The notes: generated by a model not told the origin, from the sequence alone. Counted from the stretch's first letter, positions 1 to 7,956 are shown. The stretch: 11,812 nt of DNA from JALZHR01 sp036389695 (GCA_036389695.1 DASVWG010000322.1:1-11812); one strand, 5' to 3'. Made by a program: numbers and translations.

Positions 1-1
1 C

Positions 2-1324
2 GTCGTGGAAACCGGCGCGGACGAAGGCGTTTTCCGGGATTGGCAAACGGACGGCATAAGTTTTGAGAAAATTGAAACCGCCGCGGAAGAAGCCGAAATC
101 GTTAATGAAGCGCCGGTTTCCGAATCTCAAAAATCCGGTTTGTTCGGGCAGTCAAGCGTCGTGCGCGTCGATTTGTCGCGGCTCGACGAATTGATGCTGA
201 TGGTCGGCGAGCTCGTCATCAGCCGCGCCAAGCTGGCTGAGCAAATCAAGCAAATCGAAAACAATCTGCCGAGCGGCGAATGGCGCGATTTGCAGGAGAT
301 TAATCACGCCATCGAGCGCCAGCTGCGCAATTTGCGCGACGGCGTGATGCGCGTGCGAATGATTCCGATTGGCGAGATTTTCGAGCGGATGCAGTTTGCC
401 GTGCGCGATTTAGCCAGAGAAACCGGCAAAAAAATCCAGCTTGAGATAAAGGGCGAAAACACCGAAATCGACAAGCTTTTGGTCGAGAGAATGCTCGACC
501 CGCTTTTGCATCTGGTCAGAAACGCCGTTTCGCACGGCATCGAAGACGCCGGAACGCGCCGGGCGAAAGGCAAATCGCCGGAAGGAAATATCTGTCTGCG
601 CGCCGCGACGATTGGCGAAACGATTAGAATCGAAATCAGCGACGACGGGCGCGGAATCGACCGGACGGAAGTCGCGGCGCGAGCGCGAAAACGCGGATTA
701 TTAAACGCCAATGAAGATTTGGACGAAGCCGCTTTGCTCGAAATTCTCTGCGCGCCCGGCTTTTCGACTAAAGAAGAAGCGGATAAAACCAGCGGTCGCG
801 GCGTCGGGATGGACGTCGTCCGGCGCACGGTTGACGAGCTCGGCGGCGTCATCAAGCTCGAAACCGAAAACGGCAGAGGAACGAAATTTCAGATACAATT
901 ACCGCTTACCTTAGCGATTGCCGACGCGCTGATTGTCGCCGTCGACCGCGAGCGGTTCGCCGTTCCGCAGTCGAACGTGCGCGAAGTCATCGAAATCGAG
1001 CCGGGCGCGGTTCGTAAGTTTGAAAACAACGAAGTTATCGAATATCGCGGCGCGGCGCTGCCGATTGTCCGGCTCGCGCATCTCTTTGCGCTCGAAGAAA
1101 GGGCGCGCGGCGCGTTTCACGCTTTTGTCGTCGGCGAGGGCAAACAGGCGGTCGGCATCGCCGTTGACCGCATTATCGGTCAGAGCGAAATCGTCATCCG
1201 GGCAATCAGCGACCCGCTCGCGCAAGTGCCGGGCATCAGCGGCGCGACCGAGCTCGGCGACGGGCGCGTCGTCCTGATTTTAGATGTTGTGGCGATAACG
1301 CACAGGCTGAAGCAAAAAGTATGA
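2..1324 (+). CDS. cheA: Chemotaxis histidine kinase CheA, C-terminal part (5' end outside window)
   Basis: CheA is the cytosolic kinase of chemosensory arrays; it autophosphorylates and passes phosphate to CheY and CheB. The reading frame is open to the window edge. The GTG at 5 is the first possible start in view but not the real one, because the His-bearing P1 domain and the P2 region lie upstream. Counting from that GTG, residues 1-50 are an acidic linker. Residues 52-140 are the P3 dimerisation helices (VRVDLSRLDELMLMVGEL, then VMRVRMIPIGEIFERM). Residues 140-300 are the ATPase domain: N box LVRNAVSHGIE (about 170-180), D box SDDGRGID (212-219), F box CAPGFST (249-255), G box GRGVGMD (264-270). 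Residues 303-435 are the CheW-like P5 domain. All ATP-binding motifs look intact. The stop codon overlaps the cheW start (ATGA), suggesting translational coupling. The family call is near certain; the missing N terminus leaves the number of phosphotransfer domains unknown. Confidence 0.97.
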   Translation, partial: VVETGADEGVFRDWQTDGISFEKIETAAEEAEIVNEAPVSESQKSGLFGQSSVVRVDLSRLDELMLMVGELVISRAKLAEQIKQIENNLPSGEWRDLQEINHAIERQLRNLRDGVMRVRMIPIGEIFERMQFAVRDLARETGKKIQLEIKGENTEIDKLLVERMLDPLLHLVRNAVSHGIEDAGTRRAKGKSPEGNICLRAATIGETIRIEISDDGRGIDRTEVAARARKRGLLNANEDLDEAALLEILCAPGFSTKEEADKTSGRGVGMDVVRRTVDELGGVIKLETENGRGTKFQIQLPLTLAIADALIVAVDRERFAVPQSNVREVIEIEPGAVRKFENNEVIEYRGAALPIVRLAHLFALEERARGAFHAFVVGEGKQAVGIAVDRIIGQSEIVIRAISDPLAQVPGISGATELGDGRVVLILDVVAITHRLKQKV

Positions 1325-1788
1325 ATGACGGTTATTTAAATGCAGATTCGTTTGTCCTGTTCGAGCTGGCGGGAACGACTTACGCCGTGCCGAGCCGCGA
1401 CGTGCAGCAGCTTGAAATGATTGAATATATCACGCCCGTGCCGAACGCCGCCGAGGCGGTCGAAGGCGTCGTTTTTTCGCGCGGGCAGGTTATTCCGGCG
1501 ATTAATCTGCGGACGCGGTTCGGGTTTCCGAAAATCGAATACGACGTGCGCTCGCGGCTGGTGGTCGTGAACGTCGGCGGACGAAATATCGGTTTAATCG
1601 TCGACGCGGCGCGCGAATTTAAACGTATTCCGCCGGAGGCGATAAATCCGCCGTCGGAAGCTTTGAGCAGGACGAGCGGCAAATATCTGGAAGCGATTGC
1701 GACCGTGGGCGACCGGCTGATTTTGCTTTTGAATTTAGCCGAAGTCGTCAAATCTGCGGAAGAAATCGAAACCGAGGTTGAAAACTAA
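1321..1788 (+). CDS. cheW: Chemotaxis coupling protein CheW
   Basis: CheW is a 155-residue scaffold that links the MCP tip to the P5 domain of CheA in the array. The protein is one CheW domain from about residue 10 to 148, the usual length for a free-standing CheW. It opens with the typical strand (FVLFELAGTTYAVPSRDVQQ), has the EAVEGVVFSRGQVIPAINLR segment, and ends with the strand-helix LILLLNLAEVV. The start at 1321 is chosen because ATG lies inside the cheA stop (ATGA) and matches the family start; no strong Shine-Dalgarno is visible, so translation probably depends on coupling to cheA. It is the only CheW in the window and sits between its two partners, cheA and the MCP. Confidence 0.96.
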   Translation: MNDGYLNADSFVLFELAGTTYAVPSRDVQQLEMIEYITPVPNAAEAVEGVVFSRGQVIPAINLRTRFGFPKIEYDVRSRLVVVNVGGRNIGLIVDAAREFKRIPPEAINPPSEALSRTSGKYLEAIATVGDRLILLLNLAEVVKSAEEIETEVEN

Positions 1789-1794
1789 AATATT

Positions 1795-3972
1795 ATGGCG
1801 ACCAAAACAACAAACAAAAAAGCGGAAAATTCCGGCAACGGCATCTCTCGCGTCAGGCGGCAGGCAAGCGACATTTCCGGTCGCGCCACTGAAATCAAGC
1901 GCATCGCCGACCAGGTGACCGAAGGCGCGGGCGAGCAAATCACGTCGCTTGACGTCGCGGTCAGCAGCGTCAACGAAATAGCGGCTTCGCTCAAGGAAAC
2001 GGCGACGCAGACGGCGTCCGTCGCCAATTCAACCGAGCAGATGGTTTCGTCAATCAATGAAACCGCCGCTTCGATTGAGCAGGTGACGGCAAACACCGCG
2101 AGTCTCGCTTCTTCAATCGTGGAAACCTCGACCGCCATCGAGGAAATGGCGGCTTCGATTCAAAGCGTGACAACCTCGGCGCAGGAAATGGCGACTTCGG
2201 CGGAAGAAACGACCAGCGCGATGAATGAAATCGCGGCTTCAATCCGCAGCGTCAGCGACGACACCGAATCGCTGACGTCTTCAATCAACGAAACGGCGGC
2301 GACGATTGAAGAAATGTCGCGCTCGACTTCAGGTCTGGCAAACAGCGCCGACGATTTGAACGTGGCGGCGGAAGAAACTTCGGCGGCAATCAACGAAATG
2401 GCGGCTTCCATCGAAGAAGTCACCGCGATGAGCGAAAATCTGGCGGCGACGGTCGAGGAAGTGGCGACGGCAATCGAGGAAATGGCGCGCTCGGTGCAGA
2501 GCGTGGCGCAAAATTCCGAGCGCATTACCGAATCGGCGACCAACGCCGCGACGACGGCGAATCAGATGGATCGTTCGATTCGCTCGGTGGCGACGATGTC
2601 AAAAGACGCCAACGACATCACGGCTCGCCTCGCCCGCGAAACCGAAGAAGGCGGCTCGATGGCGCAAAAATCGATTCAGGGCATGACGCGCGTCCGCGAT
2701 TCGATGCAGCAATCGGCGACCGTTATCAAGGAGATGGGCAAACGCTCGAACGAAATCGGCAGCATCGTCGATACGATTAACATTATCGCCGAGCGGACGA
2801 ATATGCTCTCGCTCAACGCTTCGATTGAGGCGGCGCGCGCCGGAGACGCCGGGCGCGGTTTCGCCGTCGTCGCCGAAGAGATTCGCAATCTGGCGGAGCG
2901 TTCGGCGAAAGCTACCGCCGACATCGCGGCAATCATCCGCGCTTTGCAGGAATCGGTTTCGGATGCCGTTAATGCTTCAAACGAAGGAGTTAAAGTTGCC
3001 GACGAAGGCAATCGGCTGGCGGAAGAAGGCTTAAAAGGCTTGGAAAAAATATTATCCGGCGTGCGGGAGACGACGAATCTCGTCGGGCAGATTTCGCGCG
3101 CGACCGAAGAACAAATCGCCGCCGGTCAGGCGGTCGTTTCGTCGGTCGAATCGACGGCGAAACTATCGAAAGAAGTTTCGGCGGCGACCGGCGAGCAAGC
3201 CAAAACCGTGCAGTTAATCGTTCAATCGGCGACGCAGATGCGCAAAACGACGAAAGAAGTCGTGCAGGCGATGAACGAACAGGCGCGCGCCGCGCGGGAA
3301 ATCATCAAAGCCGCGCAAAGCACGACGAATGTTGCCGGGCAGGTGCGCAAAGCCGCGTCCGAACAAGCCGTCGCCGCGGGGCAAATCGTGCAGGCGGTCG
3401 AATCCATGCGGCGCGGCGCGACGACGACGACCCGCGCGCTCGCCGAACAATCGACCGCGAGCGAACAGGTTTCGCACGAAGCACAGCGCTTGACGACGAT
3501 GATTGCGGGCGTGACCAGAGCGATGGGCGAGCAGGCGACGGCGTCAAAACAAATCTCGACCGCCGCCGTCAGTATGCGCCAGCAGTCCGAACAGGTGACG
3601 AAAGCCTTAAATGAGCAAACCCGCGCGATGCGCGAAATGACTTCCGTCTCCAGCGATGTCGCCAGGCAAGTCAAATTAATAACGCGCGCTAATCTCGAAC
3701 ATTCGACGGGCGCGGACAATATGTTGCAGATGCTCTCGGACGTGCGCCGGATAACCGAACGCAACGCGCAGGGCGTGCACGCGACTTTAACCGAAACGAC
3801 CGCCTTGCTTGATTCGGCAGAGGAGCTTTCAACGATTATGAGCGGGTTTGACCACGACGAAAGCAATACTGTGCCCGCTGCCGTCGCAGCTCAAAACGGC
3901 GAAAAACCGCGCGGGAGAAGAAAAAAGATAACGGCGGACGGCGGCAATAACGGCTCGGCGCAGAACGAATAA
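1795..3972 (+). CDS. Soluble methyl-accepting chemotaxis protein with an extra-long 28-residue-repeat hairpin
   Basis: This 725-residue receptor has the MCP signalling tip at about 333-370 (ERTNMLSLNASIEAARAG, then GRGFAVVAEEIRNLAERS), which binds CheW and CheA. There is no signal peptide, membrane segment, HAMP, PAS or other recognisable sensor domain, so it should be cytosolic. Nearly everything else is Ala/Ser/Thr/Glu/Gln-rich coiled coil: one arm about 20-332, the other about 351-660. Each arm is about 310 residues (roughly 44 heptads), against about 18 heptads in E. coli Tsr. Both arms show an exact 28-residue period. Several positions fit the MCP methylation consensus, and cheR and cheB are in the same operon. 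The tail (685-725) is polar and disordered with a basic GRRKK patch; it lacks a CheR-binding NWETF-type pentapeptide. At the tip Asp351 replaces the usual Glu. No clear Shine-Dalgarno precedes the start. It may act like FrzCD-type cytosolic receptors that take input from partner proteins; this is inference. Confidence 0.95.
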   Translation: MATKTTNKKAENSGNGISRVRRQASDISGRATEIKRIADQVTEGAGEQITSLDVAVSSVNEIAASLKETATQTASVANSTEQMVSSINETAASIEQVTANTASLASSIVETSTAIEEMAASIQSVTTSAQEMATSAEETTSAMNEIAASIRSVSDDTESLTSSINETAATIEEMSRSTSGLANSADDLNVAAEETSAAINEMAASIEEVTAMSENLAATVEEVATAIEEMARSVQSVAQNSERITESATNAATTANQMDRSIRSVATMSKDANDITARLARETEEGGSMAQKSIQGMTRVRDSMQQSATVIKEMGKRSNEIGSIVDTINIIAERTNMLSLNASIEAARAGDAGRGFAVVAEEIRNLAERSAKATADIAAIIRALQESVSDAVNASNEGVKVADEGNRLAEEGLKGLEKILSGVRETTNLVGQISRATEEQIAAGQAVVSSVESTAKLSKEVSAATGEQAKTVQLIVQSATQMRKTTKEVVQAMNEQARAAREIIKAAQSTTNVAGQVRKAASEQAVAAGQIVQAVESMRRGATTTTRALAEQSTASEQVSHEAQRLTTMIAGVTRAMGEQATASKQISTAAVSMRQQSEQVTKALNEQTRAMREMTSVSSDVARQVKLITRANLEHSTGADNMLQMLSDVRRITERNAQGVHATLTETTALLDSAEELSTIMSGFDHDESNTVPAAVAAQNGEKPRGRRKKITADGGNNGSAQNE
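1969..2556 (+). repeat. Seven 84-bp (28-residue) repeats, N-terminal arm of the MCP
   Basis: An in-frame motif like I-N/E-E-M/I/T-A-A-S recurs at residues 59, 87, 115, 143, 171, 199 and 227, exactly 28 residues apart. Weaker copies fit the same register at 31, 255 and 311. The DNA keeps the period: GCGGCTTC-like strings begin at 1981, 2065 (variant GCCGCTTC), 2149, 2233 and 2401, all 84 bases apart or a multiple of it. Four heptads per unit keeps the coiled-coil register, so units could be gained or lost without breaking the hairpin. Confidence 0.85.
3109..3696 (+). repeat. Seven 84-bp (28-residue) repeats, C-terminal arm of the MCP
   Basis: A Glu-Gln pair recurs at residues 439, 467, 495, 523, 551, 579 and 607, exactly 28 residues apart, and an EH pair at 635 continues the register. 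The common pattern is A-x-x-E-Q-x-x-A-A/S. The period equals that of the N-terminal arm. Measured from the tip near residue 350, the two repeat sets are offset by whole heptads, as expected if the arms pack antiparallel and grew together by the same unit. Confidence 0.82.
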
Positions 3973-3977
3973 ATTAA

Positions 3978-5993
3978 ATGGATTTTGACTCCCAGAGAGA
4001 AAATTTAATCGGGATTTTTACGACCGACGCGGAATTTATCGTGCAGGTTTGGGATGACGCGCTCGAAAAAATGACCGGGATTTCAGCCGGTACGGCGCGC
4101 GGCAAAGCGGTCGTCGAAACTATTCCTAATCTCGAAGCGCGCGGACTGCTGGCGCGGTTCAGGCGCGTTTTAGAAGAAGGCACGGTCGAAATTCTCGCGC
4201 CCGCTTTTCACCGCTTTTTAATTCCGTGCCCGCCTCGCTTTTCCTCGCAGCATTTTGCCGAAATGCGCCAGCGCGTGACGATTGCGCCGCTCAGGGAAAA
4301 CGAGAAAATTTGCGGCTTAATCGTGACGATTGAAGACGTTACGGCAAGAATCGAGCGCGAAATAGAATTAACCGGACAGCTTAAAAATTCCGATGAAACC
4401 GTGCGGCTGCAGGCGGCGAAGGCGATTGCAAATGAGCCGGAAAATCTCGCCGGAGAAAACGCCGCGCCGATAATCGACGCGCTCGGAGATAAAAACTGGC
4501 GCGTGCGCCGCGAGCTGGTCGAAAGCTTATCGCGTCGCGCCGCGCCCGATGCGATAGCCGCGCTTTTGCGCGCGATGCGCGAACAGCATTTCGATTTCGC
4601 CGTCCTGAACAGCGCGTTGCAGGTTTTGCAGGCGACATCGGTGAAAACGACCGAAACGCTCGTCGAATTCCTGCGCGGCGACGACGCCGATTTGCGGATG
4701 CAGGCTGCGCTGACGCTCGGCGAACAAAAAGACGCGCGGGCAATTCCCGCACTGCTCGCCGCGCTCGAAGATGAAAACACAAACGTTCGCTATCACGCCA
4801 TCGAAGCGCTCGGAAAACTGAAAGCCAGTGAAGCCGTCGAGCCGCTTCTGAAAATTGCCGAAACGCGCGATTTCTTTTTGTCGTTCGTCGCGCTCGACGC
4901 TCTGCGGCAATGCGCCGGCGAAACCGCCGCGCCGCGCATACTTCCGCTTTTAAACGACGACTTTCTGCACGAAGCCGCCATCGCGACGCTCGGCGCGATT
5001 GGAAATGAGGAAGCCGCCGCGCCGCTCGTTAATTTATTAAACGAAAATAAATTTTCGGCGATTGCCGTCGCGCGTGCGCTCGCGTCGCTTTTCGAGCGTT
5101 TTAAAGACGATTCCGCGAAAAGCGAAAGCATCGTTGAGCGGGCGCGAAACGAAATTGATGCGAACGGGAAATTAAATCTGCTTGAAGCGCTGAATAATTC
5201 CAATGAAACAGATTTAACCGCGCTGATACGTCTCGGCGGCTGGCTCGACGATGCGCGAATCAGAGAAAAACTGGCTGAATTGATTGAAAATGAAAACGTG
5301 CGCGAAGAAGCCGCTCACGCGCTCGCGCGGCAGGGCGAAGCCGCCGTCGGTTTATTGATTGAAATGCTCGATGCGGATAACGCGGAAGCTCGCAAAATTG
5401 CCGCGCGCACGCTCGGAGAATTGAAAAACGAGCGCGCTTTTGAGCCGTTGATTGAGTTATTGAAAAACGGCGACGCGTCGTCTCGTCAAGCCGCCGCCGG
5501 CGCGCTGAAATCGCTGGCGCATCCCGAAACTGTTTCGAGCTTGTGTGATTTGCTGGCTGACGCGGACTCGAACGTTCGGGAAGCGGCAATTCGAGTTGTC
5601 GGGCATTTCGGCGCGAAAGGCTGCGAACAGGCGATTTTTCAGTGCTGCGAAGACGCGGACGAGCGCATCCGCCGGGCGGCAATCGAACAGTTGGCAAACA
5701 TTGAAGACGAACGCGCCGTCCCTGCGCTGATTCGTGTTTTGCAGGAAGGCTCGTCGCGCGAAAGAGAAGCGGCGGCGAAGGCTCTGGCGCGGGTTAAAAG
5801 CGATGAATCCGTTGCCGCTTTGCGCGAAGCTTTAGGCGACGAAAACGCCTGGACGCGATATTTTGCGGTTCGCGCGCTCGGCAGCTTGCGGGACGCGTCG
5901 AGCCGCGAAACATTAATTGAAATGGCGGAAAAAGACGCGGCGGAACAGGTTCGCGCGGCGGCAGGCGAAGTTTTAGACGAGCTGAAGGCATAA
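3978..5993 (+). CDS. PAS domain plus HEAT-repeat protein of the chemosensory operon
   Basis: This 671-residue soluble protein has two parts. Residues 8-135 form a PAS domain, with IFTTD near its start, FHRFLIP at 77-83 and IEDVTAR at 118-124; the same domain type begins both kinases downstream. From about 140 to the end it is a solenoid of about fifteen HEAT (PBS-lyase-like) repeats, each with a pattern like V/L-R-x-x-A-A-x-x-L-G. The clearest run has the Arg at about 442, 472, 503, 534, 565, 595, 627 and 659, roughly 31 residues apart. No catalytic motif is visible, so a docking or scaffold role is likely. The start lies 5 bases after the MCP stop, with no strong Shine-Dalgarno, so it should be co-translated with the receptor. 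As I recall, the Myxococcus Che7 system has a HEAT-repeat partner (Cpc7); this could be an analogous adaptor with a built-in sensor. PBS-lyase activity on bilins is unlikely in this context. The domain call is firm; the function is inferred. Confidence 0.88.
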   Translation: MDFDSQRENLIGIFTTDAEFIVQVWDDALEKMTGISAGTARGKAVVETIPNLEARGLLARFRRVLEEGTVEILAPAFHRFLIPCPPRFSSQHFAEMRQRVTIAPLRENEKICGLIVTIEDVTARIEREIELTGQLKNSDETVRLQAAKAIANEPENLAGENAAPIIDALGDKNWRVRRELVESLSRRAAPDAIAALLRAMREQHFDFAVLNSALQVLQATSVKTTETLVEFLRGDDADLRMQAALTLGEQKDARAIPALLAALEDENTNVRYHAIEALGKLKASEAVEPLLKIAETRDFFLSFVALDALRQCAGETAAPRILPLLNDDFLHEAAIATLGAIGNEEAAAPLVNLLNENKFSAIAVARALASLFERFKDDSAKSESIVERARNEIDANGKLNLLEALNNSNETDLTALIRLGGWLDDARIREKLAELIENENVREEAAHALARQGEAAVGLLIEMLDADNAEARKIAARTLGELKNERAFEPLIELLKNGDASSRQAAAGALKSLAHPETVSSLCDLLADADSNVREAAIRVVGHFGAKGCEQAIFQCCEDADERIRRAAIEQLANIEDERAVPALIRVLQEGSSREREAAAKALARVKSDESVAALREALGDENAWTRYFAVRALGSLRDASSRETLIEMAEKDAAEQVRAAAGEVLDELKA

Positions 5994-5999
5994 TCGAGC

Positions 6000-6842
6000 A
6001 TGGGGTTTAATTCGGATATTTCAGGTGTGCGCCGCGGGGCGGAAACGCTTCTGCGTGATTTGATTCACGACCGCGTCGGGCTTTTTTTCGACGATTCGAA
6101 AATCAATCTGCTCGCCGATAAGCTCGCTCCGCTCGTCATTGAGCGCGGTTTCGATTCGTTTCTCGATTATTTTTATTTGCTCAAATACGACGCCGATTCC
6201 GCCGACGAGTGGCGCGACGTCGTCAATGCGCTGACCGTGCAGGAAACATATTTCTGGCGCGAAATGGACCAGATTCACGGGCTGGCGGAAGAAGTTTTGC
6301 CGCAACTGCTTAAGGAAAATCCGCGCGCGCCGGTGCGCATCTGGAGCGCGGCTTGCGCGACGGGCGAAGAGCCTCTGACGATTGCGATGCGGCTGAATGA
6401 AAACGGCTGGTTCGAGCGCGCCGACATCCGAATTCACGCGTCGGACGCGAGCAGCGCGGCGCTCGAACGCGCGCAAAAAGGCAAATACCGGGAAAGGTCG
6501 TTTCGCGCGCTGCCGGCAAATCTGAAGGAAAAATATTTTACGCCCGACGGGAAAGAATGGCGCGTCGCGCCGGATTTGAGCAAAAAAATCAGTTGGGCGC
6601 AGGCTAATCTTTTGGAAACGGGCGAAACGCAGAGCCTCGCGAGCGTTTCCATTATTTTTTGCCGCAACGTTTTTATATATTTTTCGCCCGAAGCGGTGCG
6701 GCGCGTCGTCGCGTCGTTTGCGGAAAAAATGCTGGTTCCGGCGTTTCTGTTTGTCGGCGCGGCGGAATCGCTTTTAAAAGTGACCGACGATTTTGAGCTT
6801 GAAGAAATCAAAAGCGCTTTTGTTTATGTGAAACGAAAATAG
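6000..6842 (+). CDS. cheR: Chemoreceptor glutamate methyltransferase CheR
   Basis: CheR transfers methyl groups from S-adenosylmethionine to receptor glutamates, here presumably on the upstream MCP. The 280-residue protein has the usual length. Residues 15-90 are the helical N-terminal domain, ending in ALTVQETYFWRE (77-88), the family's NETxFFR-like motif. The SAM-binding loop is IWSAACATGEEPLTIAM (114-130). HASDASSAALERA (146-158) is the second nucleotide-contact strand, and IIFCRNVFIYF (218-228) is the hallmark CheR motif. The ATG at 6000 follows the PAS-HEAT stop by 6 bases, and only a weak GAG precedes it. The MCP has no C-terminal pentapeptide tether, so CheR must find it without one. 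No fused TPR is present. Confidence 0.96.
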   Translation: MGFNSDISGVRRGAETLLRDLIHDRVGLFFDDSKINLLADKLAPLVIERGFDSFLDYFYLLKYDADSADEWRDVVNALTVQETYFWREMDQIHGLAEEVLPQLLKENPRAPVRIWSAACATGEEPLTIAMRLNENGWFERADIRIHASDASSAALERAQKGKYRERSFRALPANLKEKYFTPDGKEWRVAPDLSKKISWAQANLLETGETQSLASVSIIFCRNVFIYFSPEAVRRVVASFAEKMLVPAFLFVGAAESLLKVTDDFELEEIKSAFVYVKRK

Positions 6843-6843
6843 A

Positions 6844-6873
6844 TTGGCTTTATAAAATTCTATTTCGTATATT
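6844..6873 (+). promoter_or_regulatory. Possible internal sigma70-like promoter before cheB
   Basis: The cheR-cheB gap is about 64 bases and visibly AT-rich against a GC-rich background. It contains TTGGCT (6844-6849), an 18-base spacer, and TATATT (6868-6873), 4 of 6 and 5 of 6 matches to the -35 and -10 consensus. It could give separate expression of cheB-cheY-cheC and the kinases. The evidence is only sequence resemblance in a host of unknown promoter preference. Confidence 0.3.
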
Positions 6874-6894
6874 CAAAGTTACGTCGGTAGTTTC

Positions 6895-6900
6895 GAGGGA
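6895..6900 (+). promoter_or_regulatory. Ribosome binding site of cheB (supports its TTG start)
   Basis: GAGGGA sits 6 bases before the TTG at 6907. It is among the best Shine-Dalgarno sequences in the window and supports TTG as the cheB start, which also places the receiver's first strand at the usual distance from the N terminus. Confidence 0.7.
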
Positions 6901-6906
6901 ACCGGT

Positions 6907-7956
6907 TTGAACAGAATAATTCGAGTTTTGATTGTTGACGATTCCGCGTATGTGCGGAAAGTCGTGCGCGAAATGCTCTCCTACAGCCCGCATCTGGAGG
7001 TCGTCGGCGCGGCGCGTGACGGACGTGAAGCGCTCGAATTAATCGAAAAACTGCGCCCCGACGTGGTGACTTCGGATTTGATGATGCCGGAGCTGGACGG
7101 CATCGGCTTTGTCCGCGAGCAGATGCGGCGGCGCGCACTGCCGATTGTGATGATGAGCTCAATGGAAGAAAACAGCGCCGAAACGCTTGCCGCGCTCGAT
7201 GCCGGAGCGATTGATTTCGTCCGGAAACCGACGGCGCTCGCCACCGAAAAGATTTTTGAAGTGCGCGGCGAGCTGATCGAAAAAATTAAAATGGCGGCAA
7301 GCGTGCAGGTTGATAACTTAAATATAGTGCCGGAGCTGAAACAATCAATTGAAACGATTAATGTTTCAGACGAGCCGCGCAAAAATCAATTTGATGCGAT
7401 TGTTATCGGCATCTCGACGGGCGGTCCGCAGGCTCTGCGATTTTTGATTCCGCAGCTTCCGGCGGATTTCCCGGTGCCGATTGCGATTGTGCTGCATATG
7501 CCGGTCGGCTACACGTCGCTGTATGCCGAAAAATTAAACGAGATTTCCGCCATCGAAGTCCGCGAAGCCAAACAGGGCGACGAGATGCGCGCCGGTCTGG
7601 CGCTGCTCGCGCCTGCCGGAAAACATCTCAGTTTTAAGCGCCGGGCGGACGGAAAAGCGTTTAGTCATTTGAGCCTGCGACCGCTCGACACGCAGCATCG
7701 ACCGGCGGTCGACGTCTTGTTTCAATCGGCGGCGGAAATCTTCGGCAGCCGCACGCTCGGCGTGGTGATGACCGGAATGGGCGCTGACGGCAGAAACGGC
7801 GCGGCGTGGATAAAAGCGCACAACGGGACGGTTTATGCCGAATCCGAAGAAACCTGCGTGGTTTACGGAATGCCGGGCGTTGTCGTCGAGGCGGGTTTAA
7901 GTGATAAAATCATCAGGCTTGACCGCATGGGACAAGCCTTAATGGAGGTCGCGTGA
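6907..7956 (+). CDS. cheB: Chemotaxis response regulator / protein-glutamate methylesterase CheB
   Basis: CheB removes receptor methyl groups when phosphorylated by CheA. The 349-residue protein has the standard two-domain layout. The receiver (about 4-125) has Asp11-Asp12, phospho-acceptor Asp57 (VVTSDLMMPELDG), Ser84/85 and Lys107. A linker (about 130-160) leads to the methylesterase domain (162-349), whose catalytic triad is visible: Ser170 in IGISTGGP, His197 in VLHMP and Asp293 in MTGMGADG. All key residues are present, so both phospho-control and esterase or deamidase activity are expected. The TTG start is chosen from its Shine-Dalgarno. The stop overlaps the cheY start (GTGA). It may have its own promoter in the gap after cheR. 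Confidence 0.97.
   Translation: MNRIIRVLIVDDSAYVRKVVREMLSYSPHLEVVGAARDGREALELIEKLRPDVVTSDLMMPELDGIGFVREQMRRRALPIVMMSSMEENSAETLAALDAGAIDFVRKPTALATEKIFEVRGELIEKIKMAASVQVDNLNIVPELKQSIETINVSDEPRKNQFDAIVIGISTGGPQALRFLIPQLPADFPVPIAIVLHMPVGYTSLYAEKLNEISAIEVREAKQGDEMRAGLALLAPAGKHLSFKRRADGKAFSHLSLRPLDTQHRPAVDVLFQSAAEIFGSRTLGVVMTGMGADGRNGAAWIKAHNGTVYAESEETCVVYGMPGVVVEAGLSDKIIRLDRMGQALMEVA
7944..7948 (+). promoter_or_regulatory. Ribosome binding site of cheY (supports its GTG start)
   Basis: GGAGG lies inside the end of cheB, 4 bases before the GTG at 7953. It supports a GTG start that overlaps the cheB stop by four bases. Confidence 0.7.

Noticed and set aside
5..7. GTG at position 5 as the start of cheA
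   Set aside because: The frame is open to the window edge, and the protein would lack the P1 phosphotransfer domain needed for CheA function. It is an internal codon of a gene cut by the window.
304..855. A 183-residue open frame on the minus strand inside cheA, and many similar ones under the other genes
   Set aside because: They lie antisense to well-supported conserved genes, have low-complexity Arg/Ser/Ala-rich translations and no recognisable domain. They are shadows of GC-rich codon use on the + strand.
4398..5990. Phycobilisome lyase function for the HEAT protein
   Set aside because: The PBS-lyase HEAT pattern is a general repeat signature. No phycobiliprotein or bilin gene is present, and the protein carries a PAS domain inside a chemosensory operon.
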